Shown here: positions 58,432-64,000 of the stretch, piece after piece
How the letters are laid out: each line of letters starts with the position of its first letter
How positions within the stretch are numbered: position 1 is the stretch's first letter
NCBI RefSeq assembly: GCF_010723735.1
Contig: NZ_BLLB01000002.1
Location: 2,418,001 to 2,482,000 of the forward strand
DNA length: 64,000 nucleotides
Reading direction: 5' to 3'
DNA from: Mycolicibacterium hippocampi
GTDB lineage: Bacteria; Actinomycetota; Actinomycetes; Mycobacteriales; Mycobacteriaceae
The notes under the pieces: model-generated
Database searches by the model: none
The model's input: only the letters and a program-made list of their open reading frames with translations
What the model was told of the DNA's origin: nothing
Translations under genes and position numbers: made by a program

Positions 58432-59607
58432 TCACACCATGGCGGTGCGGGGGACCGCCATCCCCATTGTCAGCGCAGCGGCGAGTTCGCGGCTGGTGTC
58501 GTAGTCGAAGACCACGTGACCGCCGATGACGTCGACGTCGCGTTTGATGCGTTGCAGCGGGTTGTCCAGGAAGTGTGCGCTCGCGCCCGACGCGCCGAGC
58601 AGATCGCCGATCACCGTGCGCGACTCGTGGACGATGTGTGCCGCGGCGAGCCTGGCCTGAGCGCGCACCGGACGTCCCACCGGGTCACCCGCTGCGACGA
58701 TGCCCTCGATCTCGCCCACGGTGTCGGCCAGCAGTCCGCGCAGTGACCGCAGCCGGACCAGCGCCTGCCCGAGGTGCACGGAGGCGACGGGCTTGTCTTT
58801 CTGCATCACGCCCTCGTAGGCCAGGAACCGCTGGGAGAGCCGCTCGGTGTAGATCTGCGCGGCGCGTTCTGCGCTGCCGAGTGCGGGCATCGCGGCCAAC
58901 AGGGCCAGTGCGGGCACCATCGGCCACCGGTAGGTGTCGGCGTCGTGTAGCGCGGCGCCGGGTGCGGTTCCTGTGTAGATGTCGGCGACGGCCACCAGTC
59001 GGTGCTCCGGCACGAAGACATCGTCGATCACGACATCGTTGGAACCCGTCGCCCGCATGCCGTCGGTGTGCCACACGTCCTCGATGCGCACGGCGTCGAT
59101 CGGCAGCAGCGCCAGCACGGGATAGACGGTCGCCTGATCGCCCGGCACGCGCTCGCGCAGTGCACCGACGATGATCCAGTTGCCGTCCATCACGCCGGTC
59201 GCCCACGACCACCGCCCGGAAAGTCGGATCCCGCCGTCGCAGCCGACGCCCTGGCCCGTCGGTGCCAGCGGCGCCGGGGCCAGGAAGGGGCGTGATCCGA
59301 ACGCCTCGCTCTGTGCCTGCTCGCTGAACAGCGCGAGCATCCAGTTGTGCAGGGCATAGAACCCGAGGGTCCACGCCGTGGATGCGCACCCGTGCGCCAT
59401 CAGCCGGACGGGGTCGAGGATGGCCGGCAGCGGGGCCTGGCGGCCGCCGTAGCGGGCCGGCACCAGCAGGTTGACGAACTCCGTCGTCGCGGGGTCGGCC
59501 AACGTTTCCGCCGGTAGCCGGCGCTGACGCTCGGCCTCCGCCGCCCGTTCCGACAGCCGCGCGACGTATTCGGGGGTGACGGTAGTGGTGGCGACCATGA
59601 CTGGCAT
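58432..59607 (-). CDS. Acyl-CoA-dehydrogenase-fold flavin monooxygenase (HsaA-like)
   Basis: A 391-aa protein of the group that includes two-component hydroxylases (HsaA, HpaB-like). LVPARYGGRQAPLPAIL and SGRWSWATGVMDGNWIIVGAL are the fold's flavin loops; DDVFVPEHRLV is the conserved strand. LLGASGASAHFLDNPLQRIKRDV, with Asp/Asn near the C-terminus, replaces the catalytic Glu of dehydrogenases. It needs a separate flavin reductase; the neighbouring split-barrel protein might serve. Controlled by the upstream TetR. Confidence 0.85.
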   Translation of the reverse strand: MPVMVATTTVTPEYVARLSERAAEAERQRRLPAETLADPATTEFVNLLVPARYGGRQAPLPAILDPVRLMAHGCASTAWTLGFYALHNWMLALFSEQAQSEAFGSRPFLAPAPLAPTGQGVGCDGGIRLSGRWSWATGVMDGNWIIVGALRERVPGDQATVYPVLALLPIDAVRIEDVWHTDGMRATGSNDVVIDDVFVPEHRLVAVADIYTGTAPGAALHDADTYRWPMVPALALLAAMPALGSAERAAQIYTERLSQRFLAYEGVMQKDKPVASVHLGQALVRLRSLRGLLADTVGEIEGIVAAGDPVGRPVRAQARLAAAHIVHESRTVIGDLLGASGASAHFLDNPLQRIKRDVDVIGGHVVFDYDTSRELAAALTMGMAVPRTAMV

Positions 59608-59614
59608 GACGGCG

Positions 59615-59638
59615 ACCGTACCATACGGTTTGGTATGG
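59615..59638. promoter_or_regulatory. Overlapping palindromes, TetR operator of the monooxygenase gene
   Basis: ACCGTA-CCA-TACGGT (59615-59629) overlaps CCATAC...GTATGG (59621-59638), all within the 42 bp between the TetR stop and the monooxygenase start. Operator plus promoter is the simplest reading. Confidence 0.55.
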
Positions 59639-59649
59639 AAGCGTTGCGG

Positions 59650-60213
59650 TCAGGGCTTGAGCATGAGGTCGAGAAAGCGTTCCCGCTGTCGGGCCGTCCC
59701 GGCGGTCGGCGGCGCGTTCGAGAGGTGCAGGAAGCCGATGCCCGCGGCGAACGTGGCGTTCGCCCGCATCGCGGCGTCATCGGCGTCGAACCCGGCATCC
59801 GTGAACGCCTGGCGAACCGCGCCCAGCACCCGCTGGTCGGCGGCGTGCACGCTCTCGGCGACGGCCGGGTCGGTGCGTGCCCATTCCCGCATCGCCCGCT
59901 CCAACGCCCACTGCCGTTCGCCGAGAAGTGACGCCATCATCTGCGCGAGCCGCTCCCGGGCCGGCACATCCGCCAGGTCGCCGAAGTGACTGCGGTCCCG
60001 ATCGCGCAGTTGGGCCCACGCCTCGACCACAGCGGCTCGATAGCTCGCGATGTCCTTGAAGTGCCAGTAGAAGCTGCCCTTGGTGACGCCGAGGCGGCCG
60101 CACAGCCGGTCTATCTTGAGGGCCTCGAGTCCGTCGTCCACCAGCAGGGCGTAACCGGCCTGGATCCAGTCCTCGGCGGAGAGCCTGCCTGCACCGGAAG
60201 GACTACTCGCCAT
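59650..60213 (-). CDS. TetR-family regulator
   Basis: A 187-aa TetR protein: LKIDRLCGRLGVTKGSFYWHFKD is the helix-turn-helix; the rest is a helical ligand domain. ATG 60213 is preferred, though the frame extends to an ATG at 60258 and no ribosome site decides. It lies just before the monooxygenase in the same direction and probably represses that unit at 59615-59638. Confidence 0.88.
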   Translation of the reverse strand: MASSPSGAGRLSAEDWIQAGYALLVDDGLEALKIDRLCGRLGVTKGSFYWHFKDIASYRAAVVEAWAQLRDRDRSHFGDLADVPARERLAQMMASLLGERQWALERAMREWARTDPAVAESVHAADQRVLGAVRQAFTDAGFDADDAAMRANATFAAGIGFLHLSNAPPTAGTARQRERFLDLMLKP

Positions 60214-61589
<1,376 letters not shown>

Positions 61590-61603
61590 TCCGGTACTGA
61601 CGA

Positions 61604-61636
61604 ACAAAGCCCCCGGCCGGCGGTCGGGGGCTTTGT
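61604..61636 (+). terminator. Terminator hairpin after the antigen 85 gene
   Basis: Perfect 12-bp arms (ACAAAGCCCCCG / CGGGGGCTTTGT) with a 9-nt loop, 14 bp after the stop. Strong intrinsic-type structure. Confidence 0.85.
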
Positions 61637-61671
61637 CGTTCTCCGCCACCGGCCTGGCTAGGGTGGCCGTC

Positions 61672-62670
61672 ATGACGGAAATCAATGCGATGGTCGCGCA
61701 TGAGGACGCCGAAGGTGCCATTGTGCTGCGCCACGAGGTGGTCGACGAATCGTTTCTGCCCGAGGGCGACGTGGAGATCCGGGTCGAGTACTCGAGCGTG
61801 AACTACAAGGACGCGTTGGCGATCACCCCGAAAGGCGGAGTGGCACGCGGCTATCCGTTGATCCCGGGCATCGACGTCGTGGGCACGGTCACCGCGAGCA
61901 CCTCACCCGAGTTCGCCGTCGGTGACACCGTGATCGCCCACGGGCAGGACATCGGCACCGGCCGGCACGGCGGTTATGCGCAGGCGGCGCGGTATCCCGC
62001 CGAATTCCTGGTCAAATTGACCTCGTTGAGCGCGGCCGACGCGGCGGCCATCGGAACGGCCGGCTTCACCGCCGCGATGAGCGTGAACGCGGTGCGCGCG
62101 CACGGTGTCAGCCCGTCCGACGGGCCGGTGCTGGTCACCGGCGCCACCGGCGGGGTGGGCAGCGTCAGCGTCGACCTGCTCGCCGGACTGGGTTACGAGG
62201 TGGTGGCGTCGACCGGTAAGGCCGAGGCGCACGATCTGTTGCGTGAGTTGGGGGCCGCAGAGGTCATCGACCGGGTCCCCGGCCCCGAGGAAAAGATGCG
62301 CCCACTGGGCAAGTCGCGTTGGGCCGCCGTCGTCGACTGTGTCGGTGGCAAGACCCTGGCCTACGCGCTGAGCACGCTGAATTACGCCGGCGTGGCAGCT
62401 ATTTCGGGGCTCGCCGGGTCGGCGGATCTGCCGGCCACCGTGCTGCCGTTCATCCTGCGCGGGGTGACGCTGGCAGGTATCGACTCGGTGCTGCTGCCCA
62501 TCGGAGCACGCCGCGAGGTCTGGGGTCAGATCGAGGCGGAACTGCAGCCGCGTCACCTGACCCGCATCACCCGCGACGTCCCGGTGCGCGATGTCTCCGA
62601 CGTCCTCGGCAGCATCGTCGGCGGCGGCGTCACCGGGCGCACCCGCGTCGTCGTCCACGACGGGTTCTGA
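61672..62670 (+). CDS. YhdH/AcuI-like NADPH-dependent MDR reductase
   Basis: A 332-aa zinc-free MDR. YSSVNYKDALAITPKG and PGIDVVGTV are typical of the YhdH/AcuI group (acrylyl-CoA reductase); LVTGATGGVGSVSVDLLAGLGY is the NADPH fold. ATG 61672 (MTEINAMVAHEDAEG) is chosen. Members reduce acrylyl-CoA or quinones; single gene, no pathway partners nearby. Confidence 0.87.
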   Translation: MTEINAMVAHEDAEGAIVLRHEVVDESFLPEGDVEIRVEYSSVNYKDALAITPKGGVARGYPLIPGIDVVGTVTASTSPEFAVGDTVIAHGQDIGTGRHGGYAQAARYPAEFLVKLTSLSAADAAAIGTAGFTAAMSVNAVRAHGVSPSDGPVLVTGATGGVGSVSVDLLAGLGYEVVASTGKAEAHDLLRELGAAEVIDRVPGPEEKMRPLGKSRWAAVVDCVGGKTLAYALSTLNYAGVAAISGLAGSADLPATVLPFILRGVTLAGIDSVLLPIGARREVWGQIEAELQPRHLTRITRDVPVRDVSDVLGSIVGGGVTGRTRVVVHDGF

Positions 62671-62677
62671 GCGGCGT

Positions 62678-64000
62678 TCAGTCGGCCCCGACGCTCACCG
62701 GCGCGACCCAGCAGGGCACGCCGTTGACGACCTGGGTGTTGCTCGGAACATCAATCAGCACAGCAGGGTTGAGCATGTTCGTGTTGGCGCCGGGATGGGC
62801 GTTGGCGACGTCGAGTCGGGTCCCGTCGACACCGTGACCCCAGCCGTGGGGTAGCGACACCACGCCGGCCATCATCTCGTCGGTGACTTCGGCGACCACC
62901 CGGATCGAACCCTCGGTGGTGCAGACGTCGACCAGGTGTCCGTCCGTCACCCCGAGCCGAGCGGCGTCGGTGGGGTTGATCAGCATCGTGCAGCGGTCCT
63001 TGCCACGCATCAACCCGGCCACGTTGTGCAGCCAGGAGTTGTTGGAGCGCAAGTGGCGTCGGCTTGTCAGCGCCAGCCCGTCGACGGTGCGGTCGATCCG
63101 GGCGAGCAGTCGCGGAATGTCGGCAGCCAGCAGCGGGTGCATCAGTTCGATGCGTCCCGACGGCGTGGTGAGCACCTCGTTCAGGCGACCGCCTTCGAGC
63201 TCGCCCAACCGCAGTCCGTCGGGATGGCGGCGTACCTCCTCGAGGGTGAGGCCGCCGGGGCGACGTCCGAGGTCGTCGCCCCACGGCCCGACCCGGACGC
63301 CGAGATCGATCATCCGCTCGGGTCCCCGGCCCCGCAGTGCGGCGAAGACCTCCTCGGGATCGCGGCCGAACAGGGGAGTGTCGGCAGCCTGGCAGGCGGT
63401 GTAGATGATGCCCTGGGTGTACATGTCGTCCATCGCAGGGACATCGACGTCGGGCAGCGGCGTACCGAGCAGCGCCCCGGCCAGGCGCAGCATGATCTCC
63501 CACTCCTGGGGTCTCCCGGCAGGCGGAGCCAGCACCGGGTCGGACCATTTCACGCACGACGCGATGGCGTACATCCAGTACAGATCGTCGCAGTGCGGGC
63601 GTTCCAGCGGGGACAGCCCGGGAAGCACCACATGGGCGTGCCGGGTCGTCTCGTTGAGCCAGTTGTCCACGGAGATCATCGCGTCCAGCCCGCCCAGCGC
63701 CGCGTCGAGCCGGCGGGCCCCTGGCGCGGAGACGGCCGGATTGCCGGCCACGGTGACAAGGCCGCGGATCTGGCCGTCACCCGGTGTGTCGATCTCTTCG
63801 GCCAGGCAGCTGACCGGGAACTGACCCAGGACTTCGGGCGCGCCGCGCACCCGGCTGCGGAACCGCCCGAACTGCCAGCCGGGGCCGGTCTGGTCGGGCG
63901 GCTTCATGAACATCGGCGACCAGACCGGGGCCTTGGGGAACAGGGCTCCGCCGGCACGGTCCACCGACCCGAGCGCGACGTTCAGGACGAACACCAGCCA
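62678..64000 (-). CDS. Molybdopterin-dependent oxidoreductase, C-terminal part, start beyond the window
   Basis: The frame is open at base 64000, leaving about 440 residues. NWLNETTRHAHVVLPGLSPLER is the conserved cofactor region of DMSO-reductase-family enzymes. The C-terminal molybdopterin dinucleotide-binding domain follows (SNNSWLHNVAG, INPTDAARLGVTDGHLVDV, HGWGHG). The substrate and the N-terminal cysteines lie outside. It converges on the YhdH-like gene with 7 bp between the stops. Confidence 0.88.
   Translation of the reverse strand, partial: WLVFVLNVALGSVDRAGGALFPKAPVWSPMFMKPPDQTGPGWQFGRFRSRVRGAPEVLGQFPVSCLAEEIDTPGDGQIRGLVTVAGNPAVSAPGARRLDAALGGLDAMISVDNWLNETTRHAHVVLPGLSPLERPHCDDLYWMYAIASCVKWSDPVLAPPAGRPQEWEIMLRLAGALLGTPLPDVDVPAMDDMYTQGIIYTACQAADTPLFGRDPEEVFAALRGRGPERMIDLGVRVGPWGDDLGRRPGGLTLEEVRRHPDGLRLGELEGGRLNEVLTTPSGRIELMHPLLAADIPRLLARIDRTVDGLALTSRRHLRSNNSWLHNVAGLMRGKDRCTMLINPTDAARLGVTDGHLVDVCTTEGSIRVVAEVTDEMMAGVVSLPHGWGHGVDGTRLDVANAHPGANTNMLNPAVLIDVPSNTQVVNGVPCWVAPVSVGAD

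Overview
High-GC DNA with the coding style of a fast-growing environmental Mycobacterium/Mycolicibacterium-type actinomycete. The assignment rests on an antigen 85 mycolyltransferase (mycolic-acid envelope), a complete 14-gene nuo operon preceded by a small response-regulator-like gene as in M. tuberculosis (Rv3143-nuoA...N), and an aofH/hpx/Rv3169/Rv3168/Rv3167c-like neighbourhood beside nuo. No tRNA, rRNA, CRISPR array, insertion sequence or prophage was seen.

Layout. 1-1.3 kb: 3' part of a PhoD-type phosphatase, a terminator hairpin and a tiny basic protein. 1.7-14.9 kb: an amine or amino-acid catabolic island around an FCD-GntR regulator. Leftward it holds a hydroxylysine-kinase-like APH kinase, an ETNPPL/PHYKPL-like class III PLP enzyme (probably a phospho-lyase), a two-domain FAD/Fe-S dehydrogenase and a succinate-semialdehyde-type dehydrogenase. 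Rightward it holds an aminobutyraldehyde-type dehydrogenase, a small alpha/beta-barrel-like protein, a PYROXD2-like flavoprotein and an APC permease. 15.2-24.4 kb: a GabD1-type dehydrogenase, a small membrane protein, two SDRs around a Baeyer-Villiger monooxygenase, a large LuxR/ATPase regulator and a quinone-oxidoreductase-like MDR. 24.5-33 kb: hpx/aofH pair, EthA-like monooxygenase, Rv3169/Rv3168/Rv3167c-like genes, PIG-L deacetylase, enoyl-CoA hydratase. 33-48.6 kb: nuoA-nuoN, leftward. 48.7-50.3 kb: Rv3143-like protein, NTF2-like protein, methyltransferase. 50.3-57.9 kb: an eight-gene leftward operon (homogentisate-dioxygenase-like protein, hydrolase, CaiB CoA-transferase, HMG-CoA-lyase-like enzyme, TetR, acyl-CoA dehydrogenase, APH kinase, DUF6285-like protein). 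58-64 kb: F420-type reductase, TetR plus flavin monooxygenase, antigen 85C-like protein, AcuI/YhdH-like reductase and a truncated molybdopterin oxidoreductase.

Two stories stand out. First, two separate kinase-then-eliminate modules: an aminoalcohol kinase/phospho-lyase pair at 6.1-8.6 kb, and an LvaABC/ACAD10-11-like trio (kinase, small partner, acyl-CoA dehydrogenase) at 50.3-52.9 kb that would handle 4-hydroxyacyl-CoAs. Second, small mobile-looking repeats that respect coding: three operon junctions (nuoF/nuoG, nuoK/nuoL, fadE/APH kinase) carry inserted elements whose micro-ORFs overlap the upstream stop and the downstream start, in the manner of mycobacterial MIRUs, and a 23-bp repeat sits in frame inside both nuoL and hpx.

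All functional assignments come from reading the sequence and remembered family features; no database search was run.
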